DNA of 64,000 nucleotides from Yponomeuta sedellus (GCA_934045075.1 OW203745.1:11680873-11744872); one strand, 5' to 3'; counted from the stretch's first letter, positions 9,315 to 19,238 are shown. Made by a program: numbers and translations. Notes: generated by a model not told the origin, from the letters alone.

Positions 9315-9681
9315 GAAGCGCTCGTGGTCTAGCGGAACCGAGTGAATGGCAACAATCACTTGGGTTAAGCAACAACAGGCGCGGTGAGGTACTGGATGGG
9401 TAACCATCTCGTGACTACCGCTAGTGGCATTTTTTCCAAGCGCTTCTGTGCTTCGCAAGGCACGCTAAGCCGTTGGTGCCGGCTGTCATGCAATAGCAGT
9501 CGTTAAGCTGTGTCAGAGGCCTTATGGGCGGCTTGATAACTTCTGACAGCAAGGCCCGCCACTGTCTTACAATCCTCCACCAACCCGGACTTAGCCCCCG
9601 TGGTGGAGTATGGCCTAACCTTCCTGCGATGCAGAAAGAGACCCGTGCCCTAGCAGTGGGGACATACAAGGGTTGATAACG
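9315..9681 (+). mobile_element. SINE-5S, full-length reference copy
   Basis: A 367-bp non-coding element. Its head runs GAAGCGCTCGTGGTCTAG.., and near 9363-9405 comes GGTTAAGCAACAACAGGCGC..GGATGGGTAACC. That block aligns with the internal control region of 5S rRNA genes (box A around TTAAGCA..CGGGCG and box C around GATGGG..ACC). The body contains GCCGGCTGTCATG, GCAGTCGTTAAGC and CCTCCACCAACCCGGAC. The 3' end is ACATACAAGGGTTGATA. No reading frame is conserved between copies. About 17 copies or fragments occur in this window. Confidence 0.8.
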
Positions 9682-9689
9682 ATTTGTAT

Positions 9690-10125
9690 TAGTATTAGTA
9701 CATATTAATTACTTTCAAATTTTACTTCATTAAGTACTAAATAAAGCAACTGACATTTTGTGTAAAATGTTATTATTTTAGAAACATGAACATTTTTCAA
9801 TTACTGTTAGTATATTATCCTATATTTAGCATTTTGTGTAAAAGGGTGTCCACACCGAAATGACGTATTCTGCTAGGAGCTTAGCGCTCGAGCGCTTTTG
9901 CCCACCCTTTATAATGAGATTGAAACTAAGATTTGCGGGTCTGTTTACTTAGTCCTGGGTCACAGATAGACCTCTCTCTATGACTTTACAGTTTGAGTGG
10001 TTTCATTGAATTACATGGAAGAATGATTGAACTAAGTATAATTTGAAAGTGACTTTGTTTCACAATCAGAAAATAGAGTGATGTGATATGATTTTTTACA
10101 TCTAAGTAATGTTTTACTATTGAAG
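9690..10125. other. No recognised feature
   Basis: AT-rich sequence without gene or repeat signals that I can name. Confidence 0.35.
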
Positions 10126-10127
10126 TC

Positions 10128-10238
10128 CTTATCGCTTAGAGCAATAACTTCCAGAGAACCTTTGAATGAGAGGATTGCAGGAAGAATATACTACATCTCT
10201 CCATTCAAAGCGATATGATTGTTCTAAGCGGTAAAGTT
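10128..10238. repeat. Imperfect fold-back
   Basis: CGCTTAGAGCAATAACTTCC..TTTGAATGAGAG on the left pairs with CTCTCCATTCAAAG..GATTGTTCTAAGCGG on the right, with small bulges. Confidence 0.55.
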
Positions 10239-10296
10239 GCTGGAGGCAAAGCTCATATTCATGTATTCAAGAAGCGAAAGACTGCAAGAGTATAAG

Positions 10297-10584
10297 TATC
10301 ATACATACATACCTACATACATACATACATACATACATACATACATACATACATACATACATACATACATACATACATACATACATACATACATACATAC
10401 ATACATACATACATACATACATACATACATACATACATACATACATACATACATACATACATACATACATACATACATACATACATACATACATACATAC
10501 ATACATACATACATACATACATACATACATACATACATACATACATACATACATACATACATACATACATACATACATACATAC
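10297..10584. repeat. (CATA)n microsatellite, about 288 bp
   Basis: Tetranucleotide array with one early CCTA interruption. The repetitive peptides it could encode are artefacts. Confidence 0.98.
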
Positions 10585-11160
10585 ACATGCACACGCATTT
10601 GGTTAAGTTTATTATTATTATATATTTCATTTTTCTAATAACGTCTCATGAATAAATTAAACTCTGTTAATGCTAAGCAAGAGCAGAGTCATCTAGTACA
10701 GGCATTACATGCTTAATGCGTTGCTTCAATTACTATGTACTATAAAATAAGCTAACAGCTACAGAATAATTAAAAATATATATATTTGTGTATATTTTTG
10801 TATCGATGTGCGGTCGACCGTACGCATGAACACGGTTCCGCCAACCATATCGAGTGTTCCAGATTGAAGTAATACCACATTAATAAACCTTGATTACTCC
10901 CACGAACAAGCCCTTTCATCCTCACCTCCGTTAGCTTTCCGAGGGCTCAAAATTGAAATGTAAGTACAGACGTCGGTTTTCTTATACGTATTATTTTATT
11001 TGATTTTATATAGGTGTCCAAAATAGATACGAGTATGTACTAAATTCTGTTCTTAAGTATGCACACACAATATCGCCACATGTAAGTAATTTTGAGTATC
11101 TGAATAAAGTATAAAATTATACTTTATTAAGATACTATTTTTATTATATTTATTAAGATA
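10585..11160. other. No recognised feature
   Basis: AT-rich sequence; no supported feature. Confidence 0.35.
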
Positions 11161-11285
11161 CCGGAACAGGCGTGCGTGCATGCAACAACTTATGAAGGTT
11201 GATGAAGCGAAGGTGATCTGTCAGGATCGTGGCAGGTGGCAGTCCCTGGTCTCTGCTTACCCCTCTGGGATATAGGCGTGAGGTT
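11161..11285 (+). mobile_element. LINE-F 3' end
   Basis: Plus-sense copy from CCGGAAC.GGCGTGCGTGCATG to GGGATATAGGCGTGAGGTTA, ending in a decayed TATGT tail. The family is described at 15592-15830. Confidence 0.65.
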
Positions 11286-11317
11286 ATGTCATTTAATGGA
11301 TAAAATTATAATTATAG

Positions 11318-11370
11318 AGGCGGCAGTAGCTCAGTAGGTAGAACAATGGACTCGGAAGGGAGAGACCTAA
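11318..11370 (+). mobile_element. SINE-C tRNA-like head fragment
   Basis: AGTAGCTCAGTAGGTAGAAC is an intact Pol III A box followed by GGACTCGGAAG; the B box and body are missing. Confidence 0.55.
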
Positions 11371-11551
11371 AAACTAAATAAATAAAAAATTCCATGCAAT
11401 AAACGCAAGAACAACTAATCTAATTAAAATGGTACGGTTTCTGCGTGAGTCTAACTCGCATTTGACCAGTTTCTATTTGAAAGTTCATTCTGTGGGCATT
11501 TTCCTCAAATAATTTCGAAATCGGTGTTAAATCGACATTAAATATTCTTTA

Positions 11552-11703
11552 TAAACCTATTTAGAGGCTAAAAATTTCACCTATGCCGGGCGAACTCGCG
11601 ACCTCTGGCTAACCGTGCCAGCTCTCTCCCAACTGAGGTAATGGGTGACTTACCGGCATCAGTGAAATTTTGAACCTCTTTACAATACTCTCTGTATTAC
11701 GTA
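11552..11703 (-). mobile_element. SINE-A, 5'-truncated
   Basis: Minus-strand tRNA-like part plus leader to TAATACAGAGAGTATTG; the B box is damaged by a small deletion. Confidence 0.7.
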
Positions 11704-11809
11704 GGCAAGGCAGCAATTTAATACTCTTGTTAAATAGCGACCTCAGTGTACATTATTCAGATTTATTTAAGCAATCATGTTATATTGTTTTTTTCTGGTA
11801 TTGCAATAG

Positions 11810-11832
11810 TTTTCTCTATCTATCTATCTATA
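11810..11832. repeat. (TATC)n microsatellite, short
   Basis: About five TATC units ending in TATAATT. Confidence 0.85.
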
Positions 11833-12240
11833 ATTGAAACATGGTCACGTTTCTGCACTCAGTCCTCCTCCACTAGACGCGGATGTCGTCGTGTTTGCAA
11901 TCAATTGGCCCCGAATTCGGCCCAGCGTCAAAGGGCCTACGGCAGGGCCTCGTGGTCCAATCGGCTAGAAGCCGTGCTCCAGTGGCCGAGCCAATATTTG
12001 TCCCGACTATTCGAACATTATTAAATCGAATGGCGACCCGAGTGCGAATCGAATTGTGCAGTCGGCTAGTGTTTTTGATAGAGCTTTTGAGAATGCTCAT
12101 GGACTTTTGTTTGGTTTTCATTTTGTATGCATAAACGCGGTGTCATTCAACAGATTAGCAAGCAAAATATACTTGTAGTTTTAGTTAGTTAGCAGTTTCA
12201 GCTAGTAACAAAAAACTTGTGAGCAAACTGGTGGTCAGGA
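11833..12240. other. Unassigned segment, partly G+C-rich
   Basis: 11860-12070 has clearly higher G+C than the flanks and short open frames on both strands, but I recognise no protein. It contains GGCCTCGTGGTCCAATCGGC, which faintly resembles the start of a tRNA-like head. Confidence 0.3.
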
Positions 12241-12274
12241 GAAAATTAAACATTGATCGACGAAGAAGTCGCTA

Positions 12275-12420
12275 TCAGTGAAGAAAAATATCGTGAGGAA
12301 CCCTGAATTTCTGAGGTGTTCACATACCTCAGCGCTTGAAATTGCCAATCCGCGGTGGGCACGCGTGGTAATTTAGCCGAAGGTTAAAGAAGGCCTGTAC
12401 CCTGCAGTGGGATGTATAAT
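12275..12420 (+). mobile_element. SINE-C 3' portion
   Basis: Plus-sense tail from ATCGTGAGGAACCCTG through GCTTGAAATTGCCAATCCGC to GCCTGTACCCTGCAGTGGGA. Confidence 0.65.
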
Positions 12421-12639
12421 AATAACGAAACCAAGTTTACATAACACTTGTATTTATGCAGGCATGACTTCTGCTAATCATCTGTTACCATTTTGTTGAC
12501 ATTCCATTTTCAAATGCAAAATTCAAATATTTAATGAATAAACACTGGACGGTCTGACGACCTGGTCACGGCGGTGGCGGGAAGTTCGGTTTTTCAAGCT
12601 TCTACAACACCGGGAAGCTTGGAAAACCATGTCGAAAGC

Positions 12640-13260
12640 CTATTGTCTTCCAGTGTCCAAATTGTCTTAAAGGCTAAGACAAACTCAACCAATTTATTTA
12701 CCTCGGTTCTCTGGTGACTGATGATGGCAGCTGTCGATACGCGCAGAGAAGATACGCCGGAGAGCTGGTAGTATGACGAGGAGCGCCATGACGAATCTAG
12801 ACAAGATCTGGAGGAACTGTAGCATCTGCCAGCATAAGGTGTGGTTGGTTCGGTCACTAGTGTTCTCCATTTTCACTTACGGTGCCGAGACATGGTGCAT
12901 TAGAAGCCGCGACTGTAGCCGAATCGATGCATTCGAGATGTGATGTTGGAGAAAAATGCTTAGAATCCCGTGGACAGCCTCAGAACCAATATTTCTATAC
13001 TCAACGAGCTCGGAATAACGAAGCGACTGTCGTCAGTCTGTCACCAGAGGTCCCTTAGCTTTCTTGGGCATATTATGCGGTCACGACGTCATAGCCTAGA
13101 GAAGCAGATCGTTTTGGGCCTGTTAAAGGGCAGACGAGCGAGAGGCAGAACAATGCAATGCGCTGGTCCGATGCCATAAAGAAGTCAGCTGGGGGATCCA
13201 TTCAGCACACATCCCACTGCGCATATGACCGAGACAAATGGAGAACTATTGTATGTGGCG
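12640..13260 (+). pseudogene. Decayed LINE reverse transcriptase C-terminal region
   Basis: In alternating plus frames I read NQFIYLGSLVTDDGSC, then RRRAGRMTRSAMTNLDKIW, LVRSLVFSIFTYGAETWC and RIDAFEM.CWRKMLRIPWTA, then ISILNELGITKRLSSVC and LSFLGHIMRSRR. These are the post-catalytic (thumb) and C-terminal blocks of an insect non-LTR reverse transcriptase. Several frameshifts and stops separate them. The clade is uncertain. No catalytic motif remains. Confidence 0.65.
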
Positions 13261-13269
13261 ATGATCCTC

Positions 13270-13676
13270 GGAATTGAGGGACCGATAAAAAATAAGAAAG
13301 CCGTCAAATGGCTGATGATAATGTTGAATAAATACTGGCCGGACGCCCAGATGTATTGCTTTTACCAAGCCATGGGAGTTTGTTCAATGACTTTGGAAAG
13401 AAGAAATATTTTTCAGTCAATTTGGTTCCCTATAACTCTTTTCACCTCTAAAACCATCAGATCTAGGTACCTGCCCACCTCCTCGTTCGATGACAACCTT
13501 TGGCCATCTAGCATGTCTATCAGGAGTAAAAAGTCACGGGAGGCCAAATCTAGTGAAATGGTCGTGATTGCAAAAGAGTATTTTGTCGCGTTATTCAAAT
13601 CTTTTTTTTTTGATATTTGCGCTCACGCGTTTCTCAGAAAAGAGCGTGACAAAATGAACGTTACGTAAGTATTTAC
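13270..13676. other. No recognised feature
   Basis: A plus-strand open frame of 147 codons covers most of this stretch, but its peptide has no domain that I know and it overlaps the end of the LINE relic. I treat it as chance. Confidence 0.35.
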
Positions 13677-14000
13677 GATAGCAACCCTTGAATGTCCACA
13701 CTGCTGGGGCACGGGTATTTTCCTGCATCGCAGGAAGATTAGGCCACACTCCACAACGGATGTCAGTCCGGGTTGGTGGAGGATGGTAAAGCAGTGGCGG
13801 GCCTTACTGTCAGAAGTTATCAAGCCACCCTTATGGCCCCGACATGGCTTAATGGCTGCCATTACAAGACAGCCGGAACCAACGGCTTAACTTGCCTTGC
13901 GAAGCACAGAAGCGCTCGGAATAAATGCCACTAGTGGTAGTCAGGGGACGGTCATCCATTCTGCACAGGACCGCTCTTATTGTTGCTTAACCAGTTGCAC
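13677..14000 (-). mobile_element. SINE-5S, nearly complete
   Basis: Antisense copy lacking only the last part of the head. The 5S-like block is at 13950-13995 and is partly decayed. Confidence 0.75.
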
Positions 14001-14009
14001 TTGGCTACT

Positions 14010-14262
14010 GGCACTCCTTATTTCAATTCAATTTAATTCAATTTATTTATTTCAGACAATTATTATTAGTCCATATTTACATGTTACATTTTAAATTAGA
14101 ATACTTGTGTTAAAAGTTATATAACTATGTTAATACAATACAAATTAACGAAGATAATTTTTTTAATCCACTACCCAGTTTGTCCCATAAAATATCATAT
14201 GCTACGAGATCGAAAGCCTTAGAAAGATCCAGAAAACAAGCAATTTACTTAGTGAAATTCGC
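14010..14262 (-). pseudogene. LINE relic with reverse transcriptase motif A
   Basis: About 14150-14250 on the minus strand encodes IACFLDLSKAFDLVAYDIL, the motif A block of a CR1/Jockey-group reverse transcriptase. The 14010-14060 end (TTCAATTTAATTCAATTTA) looks like the 3' tail of the same element, so the rest of the enzyme has been deleted internally. Confidence 0.6.
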
Positions 14263-14289
14263 AATTTACTATACTTAATGTATGTATAA

Positions 14290-14545
14290 ATTAAAGAATA
14301 GGTGCTGACTGAAAATCAGTGTTGCAGGCCCAGCCTGCAGCAAATGCTGAGTCAGCTACCTGTTTGTGGCTGCGGAGATACAATGCCCTTCTAAATTTGG
14401 TAATGTTTGTTTTATATCGTATTCTTTGTTTTATAATATTTTTCTTTGTTCTTTCTTTTCTTATTTGTCTGTATTATTTTAATATCGTGTAACATTGTGT
14501 TATGTGTATTGTATCTTTGTGGCTTCAAATAAATGTCTCTCTCTC
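14290..14545 (+). mobile_element. LINE 3' UTR with (TC)n tail
   Basis: A T-rich stretch ends in GGCTTCAAATAAATG, which has a polyadenylation-like AATAAA, followed by TCTCTCTCTCTC. I infer a LINE 3' end; no coding sequence remains. Confidence 0.4.
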
Positions 14546-14785
14546 TCTCTCAATTCAAAAATCGGTTCTAAGTTTTTGAGTGTCTTTTCTGCGCCCTTTG
14601 TGCTTGACCGCTGGCTAGCAATCTCATATCTATTATCCCGCCTGTCCAAAATATCAATATAAATGACCCGTGGACTGTCTCCCAAAAGACTGTGGCCATT
14701 ACTATAAACACTAGCCGAACAAACAGTTTTTGCCCTTTCGCGACATTGTTCCCGGTAAAAGTCTACTGCTTTGACAATGATTACT
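14546..14785 (-). other. Unassigned 80-codon open segment
   Basis: The minus strand is open for about 80 codons (AVDFYREQCRERAKTVC..LLGDSPRVIYIDILDRRDN..). Composition is protein-like, but I do not recognise the family. It lies between LINE debris and a SINE, so a transposon remnant is the likeliest source. Confidence 0.3.
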
Positions 14786-14932
14786 CTCTAGTGTAAAATG
14801 GTGGACCCACGTTTCGTTAACGCTTACATACCGACGTAAATTCATTCGGATTTCGGTTTATGGCTCAGTTATCGAGAGAGCTGGACAGTTGAAATTTTCA
14901 CAGACCATGCAGGATAATAATTGCAGCATGAC

Positions 14933-15232
14933 AAGTTAGGCTATACTCCACCACGGGGGCCAAGTCCAGGTTGCTGGAGGATTGAAAGACATTGGCGGGC
15001 CTTACTGGCAGAAGTTATGAAGCCGCCCAAAAGGCCTTTGACATAGCTTAACGACTGCCATTACATGACAGCAGGCACGAACGGCTTAACGTGCCTTGCG
15101 AAGCACGGGAGCGCTCGGAAAAAATGCAGTAGTCACGGGACGGTCACCCATCCCGCACCTGGCCGCGTCTGTTGTTGCTTGACTCCAGTGATTGATTCCA
15201 ATCACTTGGTTTCACTAGGCCACAAGCGCTTC
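14933..15232 (-). mobile_element. SINE-5S, 3'-truncated
   Basis: Antisense copy with the 5S-like block at about 15137-15180 (GGTCACCCATCCCGCACCTG) and the complete head, but missing the GGGTTGAT terminus. Confidence 0.75.
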
Positions 15233-15309
15233 GTTTTTACTTCTTTATTAAATATTTCGAAGAAATTATAACACGCTGCCTATTAAATTTTATGAAATAG
15301 ACCGCATTA

Positions 15310-15392
15310 GGAAGGTCTCAAACAGACGGACGGGCAGACCTTTTTAATAGGGTACCCCTTCGGTTCTTTCTTCGCTTACGGAACCCTACAAA
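15310..15392. mobile_element. Dispersed repeat fragment
   Basis: GACGGACGGGCAGACC..AATAGGGTACCCCTTCGG..CGGAACCCTA resembles a repeat I know from lepidopteran genomes (GGGTTCCGTACC type). Family not assigned. Confidence 0.35.
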
Positions 15393-15591
15393 GAGCAAAA
15401 ACGACACGTCATTGCTTAAAATTAAGGTCCTCATATTAGATATTATATTTCGCTTTTGAGTGAGCTAGGTCTGACCTTATCTTTTGTTTGTCCATTGTTA
15501 CCCTAAAAATGCTGAATTCGCAAATTTAATGCCTTGGCTTGCCCTATGCGAGACATACGCACTTCAGTGGATCTGATCTAATAAGGCCTTT

Positions 15592-15830
15592 ACATACATA
15601 CACACATAACCTCACGCCTGTATCCCAGAGGGGTAGGCAGAGACCAGGGACTGCCACTACCCACGATCCTGACATCTTCGCTTCATCAACGTTCATAAGT
15701 CGTTACAGGCATGCATACCGGTTCCGGGTACTTTTTATCATTTCTTTTGCTAATACATCCCCTATTTGGCCGATGTATGTCCGCATGGGACGTCCTTTAC
15801 CAGCCCCAAGGCCTTTAGTTGGTGAATTAT
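15592..15830 (-). mobile_element. LINE-F 3' end, reference copy
   Basis: In the sense direction (minus) it runs from a decayed coding end with the codons of GRPRRTYIDQIGDVLAKEM and NRYACM, through GATCGTGG..GGCAGTCCCTGGTCTCTGCC, to AGGCGTGAGGTTATGTGTG and a TATG tail. The peptide pattern is that of a non-LTR retrotransposon polyprotein end, clade uncertain. Other copies are at 11161, 20028-22760, 26045, 36385, 39685 and 61410. Confidence 0.65.
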
Positions 15831-15874
15831 TCTTACTTCCTTCTAGACTTGAGCAGTTATGAAAAAAAACTTCG

Positions 15875-16015
15875 GCGTAAACGCATTTACGTAATGAGAT
15901 GATTTATGCAGCGTTTAGTGGTAGGTACTTTCACACACACTAGATAGGTTAAGGGACCACTGACCACTGTTTTTAGATGGAGTAGGCTAGTTTAGCAGTT
16001 ATACTATCCTGACAG
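15875..16015 (+). repeat. Dispersed repeat G, copy 1
   Basis: ACGTAATGAGATGATTTAT..GCAG....AGGGACCACT..TTTTAGATGG.GTAGGC..CTATCCTGACAGC matches 32855-32995 in the same direction and 25140-25268 in reverse. Family type unknown. Confidence 0.6.
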
Positions 16016-16079
16016 CTAAGACCGCCTAGTGCACAGGATAGACAAGTCAAGACATGCAAAGAGCCACGGATTCAGATCC

Positions 16080-16262
16080 AGTCACGGATTTCCTCACGAT
16101 GTTTTTATTCACAGTTAGCATGTGCTGTTGCTGCTAGGAATTCGCAGATGTACGTAATTTTGGTAATTGCAAGAGATGGTAGCCCAGTGGGTAGGTCAAT
16201 GGCCTCGGAAGCGAGAGACCCATGGTCGATTCCCATGTCGCGTGCGCTATCATGTAAACACA
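16080..16262. mobile_element. SINE-C body (minus) joined to SINE-C head (plus)
   Basis: 16080-16165 is the body on the minus strand; 16170-16262 is a plus-strand tRNA-like head with GATGGTAGCCCAGTGGGTAG. The result is an inverted chimera, as at 43070-43265. Confidence 0.55.
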
Positions 16263-16340
16263 TTCTTTTTCAGGCTATATTAGTCCACTGCTGGACATAG
16301 CCCTCCCCTAATGAACGCCATAGCGCAAGGTTCGACAAAT
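16262..16340 (-). mobile_element. RTE 3'-end fragment, duplicated
   Basis: TTCTTTTTCAGGCTATATTA through GCGCCATAGCGCAAGGTT is repeated almost exactly at 16391-16462. The second copy continues into RTE 5' UTR; this one does not. A 130-base direct duplication of the locus or two insertions would explain it. Confidence 0.65.
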
Positions 16341-16390
16341 TATTGAAAAACACTAAAACAGCTACTAGGTATTTAGTTATATATTCTACT

Positions 16391-16570
16391 TCTTCTTTTT
16401 CAGGCTATATTAGTCCACTGCTGGACATAGCCCTCCCCTAATGAGCGCCATAGCGCAAGGTTGTGCCATCATTGGGGGGTATGCCCATAATCCCACTCTG
16501 GGCATGCGGGTTGGGGATCGCAGTTTGGTGGAATTGTACTGCAGGGGGCGCTGCTGCCCACCCCCCGGAG
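16391..16570 (-). mobile_element. RTE-mini
   Basis: RTE 3' end fused to RTE 5' UTR (GGCATGCGGGTTGGGGATCG..GGGGGCGCTGCTGCCCACC), antisense to the window and 5'-truncated at 16570. Confidence 0.7.
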
Positions 16571-16574
16571 TTAT

Positions 16575-16700
16575 ATATTAAACGGGTAAAATCGTGATTA
16601 TTTATTAGGTAAAACGTAATTTTCCTTATTTTTCTTAAACCTTATTTTCCGACGTTTCGGCAGCGTTACAGTTGCCGTGGTGTCGGGTAGACTACAGCTA
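16575..16700. repeat. Dispersed repeat H, copy 1
   Basis: GATTATTTATT.GGTAAAACGT is followed by CCGACGTTTCGGCAGC..GTTGCCGTGGTGTCGG. The reverse of the second block is at 51580-51616 and the first block recurs at 51325-51350. It may be the terminus of a Penelope-like element, but no coding sequence supports this. Confidence 0.4.
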
Positions 16701-16719
16701 CTATTGCTTTAATTATAGA

Positions 16720-17235
16720 GAAAAAATACTTTTTAACAACCAATACGGCGCTTGTACTAGTAAAAGCTACCAACCAACTCGCTCTCCAAACAGCAGTAAA
16801 ATCGAATTCTCACCAACGTGACACGCGGTCCGGCCATTAAAGCGAGACTGGTTCTTCCACCCCAGTCGTAAAGTTCAACAGCAGACTGGGTACCATGGCG
16901 TTAGGTTCGCTTTTTGACTCTTTGGGGTGCTAAGTGGCGCTACTTAGCAATGGAATAATAGTAGTTTGTAATACTTTTTAAAAACCTACATAAAAATATG
17001 CCGTTTTTACTTTTTTCACCCGAACGTTTGGAAGTCTGATGATGACCAGCTCAAGAACACTCAGATCTAGGGCACCTTTACACCTAGAAACCCGAAATTG
17101 AAGTTGAAATCTATGGTTTCATTATCACTTGCTACACTAGGAATATTAAGAGTCAGATGCCCAAGATCATCAGCTCGAATGTCGTTCTCAAGAGGTTTTA
17201 TAAGCTTCTATTCTAGATAGAAATATGCCGTTTTC
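16720..17235. other. No recognised feature
   Basis: Moderate G+C, no coding signal or repeat family identified. Confidence 0.35.
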
Positions 17236-17244
17236 ACTAAAGTA

Positions 17245-17455
17245 TTTAATTATACTCTTTTTAATGCACTAACCCATGCTAAGGAAAATTTAAGAAAAAC
17301 CTATTTAGAGGCCTAAAATTCCACCCATGCCGGGACTCGAACCCGCGACCTCTGTCTAACTGTGCCACGTGCCAACGCTCTCCCAACTGAGCCAATGGGC
17401 TACTTACCAGCATCCGTGAAATTTCGAACCTCTTTACAATACTCTGTGTATTTTC
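17245..17455 (-). mobile_element. SINE-A with complete 3' tail
   Basis: One of only two minus-strand copies here that keep the CTAACCCATGCTAAGGA (reverse) tail outside the AAAACCTATTTAGAGG boundary. Confidence 0.75.
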
Positions 17456-17559
17456 TATTAATTTCTAGTAATTTGCAAGTACTGCAATAATTTGCATTAC
17501 TTGCAAATTACTTCAGCCACTTGCTTTGTTTATGATACTGTTGCATAATGAGGGTTCTT

Positions 17560-17632
17560 ATAACACGAGTGTGTATTAAAAAAACGAGCAGTAGGCGAGT
17601 TTTTTTATAGTATCACACGAGTGTTATAAGAC
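17560..17632. repeat. Palindromic element
   Basis: CTTATAACACGAGTGTG at 17570 pairs with CACACGAGTGTTATAAG at 17612, and the inner TTAAAAAAAC/GTTTTTTTA also pair. It resembles a very short MITE or hairpin. Confidence 0.75.
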
Positions 17633-17659
17633 CAAGTTACGTACAGTATCATATACTGA

Positions 17660-18025
17660 TTTATCTACTCTCATACTATAATACATAAAATAATATTAAA
17701 CAGAACCAAAGTTTGTTTAAATATTGAAAAGGCGCAAACATCGATTGCACATGCGTGTTGCGTCACCGCGGACTCATTGAAACCTTTTTTTTTTTTAAGT
17801 AGAGCTTCAACCTTCTGGAGGTTGTATAGGTGTACCGCTGGACAGCTGGAGGTTGTATAGGTGTACCGTTATGATTAAAAAAGTTATTTTATGATACAGG
17901 TGTATGATACAGGTATAAAACTTTTTATTTTTGGCCTATGCGTGATGTTTTTCAAACGAGTTATGTTTTCTGTTTTATAATATTTGTTTCATATTGTCTG
18001 AGTAGATAAAAATCAAAACTTTTGG
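17660..18025. other. No gene; short direct repeat
   Basis: CTGGAGGTTGTATAGGTGTA occurs twice, at about 17815 and 17848. Nothing else is recognised. Confidence 0.5.
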
Positions 18026-18026
18026 A

Positions 18027-18235
18027 CGACCTCTGTGGCGCAAGGGTAGCGCATCTGCCTACCATGCGAGAGGTCACGGGTTCGAGCCCCGGTTGGGGGC
18101 AAAATAAAATCCCAGGTCTTGTATGTTTACATGTTTGTGATGTCACTGTTTCTGGTTCCCACGATGCAGGGTATCGTAGTGTGGGTCAGAAGCAATGTAT
18201 GTGCCTGTGTGTAAATGTTATTTTATAATACGTTT
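18027..18235 (+). mobile_element. SINE-D, near full length
   Basis: Well-preserved head: GCGCAAGGGTAGCGCATC, CCTACCATGCGAGAGGTC and the B box GGTTCGAGCCC, then the body through GTATCGTAGTGTGGGTCAGA. Confidence 0.8.
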
Positions 18236-18354
18236 CATTTTAAAGTAAACACGATAAATGTTAGCCGCTATGACAATTTCTGTTGGAATAAGTCCACCTT
18301 TGTACGTGATTGTTACACATTGTATGTTATTTAGGTCGTTTTTATGATTTTACT

Positions 18355-18545
18355 AGCTGACACAGCGAACTTCGTACCGCCTAACAGTGGATAATTTAAT
18401 TTTTTTTTTATTTTTCTCTTCGTAAGAACCATCCTCGTACTTCAAGGAATTTTCTAAAAAAAGAATTAGCGTAATCGGTTCAGCTGCTCTCGAGATTTTC
18501 GCTTACCAACACATTCAGCGATTCATTTTTTTATATTATAGAAAG
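18355..18545 (-). mobile_element. Helitron-like dispersed repeat, copy 2
   Basis: Reverse-oriented and the most complete copy. In the sense direction it ends GGCGGTACGAAGTTCGCTGT, GTCAGCTAGT. Confidence 0.45.
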
Positions 18546-18587
18546 ATTGTGCAATAAAGTGTAACAAATAAACAACTATTTTTAGAA

Positions 18588-18702
18588 CATACAACCTAGA
18601 ACTTAGTATCAACATCCTAGGACTTTAATCAATCTCCGATAAAAACGACCGTTTTTGCGGAAATCGATTAAAGTCCTTGGATGTTGATCCTAGGTTCTAG
18701 AC
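18588..18702. repeat. Long fold-back hairpin (MITE-like)
   Basis: ACCTAGAACTTAGTATCAAC..ATCCTAGGACTTTAATC on the left pairs over about 50 bases with GATTAAAGTCCTTGGATGTT..GATCCTAGGTTCTAG on the right, around a core of AAAACGACCGTTTT. A miniature inverted-repeat element is likelier than a microRNA precursor. Confidence 0.7.
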
Positions 18703-18787
18703 AGTGGGTTTGTTGCTGAATTGAGAATTTTAGTAAATAAATATCTATCATCAATAACTCACCAATATGTCATGGAAAGAATCATGC

Positions 18788-18900
18788 AGGGCCCTAATCC
18801 GGATTGGTGGAGGCTGGCAAGACTAGTGGCTGGACTTACAGTCAGAAGTTCTCAAGCCGCCCTAAGGCCCCTGACTTGGCTTAACGACTGCCATCTATCG
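18788..18900 (-). mobile_element. SINE-5S internal fragment
   Basis: GGATTGGTGGAGGCTGGCAA..GGCTTAACGACTGCCATC, older and more diverged than most copies. Confidence 0.6.
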
Positions 18901-18914
18901 ACGATTAATCATAC

Positions 18915-19012
18915 AACGTGTTTTACTGCTGCCCCGACTCTCCAAGGTTTGCTGAAAGAAATCCCTTACAGAGACAAGCTCGCCTTTCTTACATGTTATT
19001 TCTTATTTAATG
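18915..19012 (+). repeat. LINE 3' UTR-like repeat J, left part
   Basis: TTACTGCTGCCCCGACTCTC..AGATAAGCTCGCC-like sequence ending TTTAATG also occurs at 47205-47315. It resumes at 19239 (TTTAATGTTTCGTGTGCAAT) after the RTE insertion. Confidence 0.6.
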
Positions 19013-19238
19013 ACCTGTCCTCCGACAACCGTTGGAGTAAACGTGTCCTTGAGTGGAGACCGCGACTCGGCAAACGTAGTGTAGGACGCCCTCCGACTAG
19101 GTGGGGTGACGATCTGCGAAGGACTGCAGGCAGATGCTGGATGCGGCAAGCTGAAGACAGGGCGCTATGGCGCTCATTAGGGGAGGGCTATGTCCAGCAG
19201 TGGACTAGTATAGCCTGACGGCGACGACGAAGGTCCTT
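19013..19238 (+). pseudogene. 5'-truncated RTE insertion with TSD
   Basis: Encodes the RTE C-terminus (RWSKRVLEWRPRLGKRSVGR, then PPTRWGDDLRRTAGRCW) up to a stop near 19218, followed by a (GAC)n-rich tail. It is flanked by TTTAATG at 19006-19012 and again at 19239-19245. The host repeat J is continuous across the site without it. Only 226 bases of the element were inserted. Confidence 0.8.

Noticed and set aside
9363..9405. A 5S rRNA gene
   Set aside because: Only the internal control region is similar; the rest of the 5S sequence and its stem I are absent, and the block is embedded in a 360-bp repeat.
13225..13668. 147-codon plus-strand frame
   Set aside because: No domain, covers the end of a LINE relic and non-repetitive DNA; consistent with chance.
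16649..16690. Hammerhead ribozyme in repeat H
   Set aside because: A stem followed by GAAACGTC resembles part of a hammerhead, but I find no CUGAUGA box in this copy or in 51580-51616.
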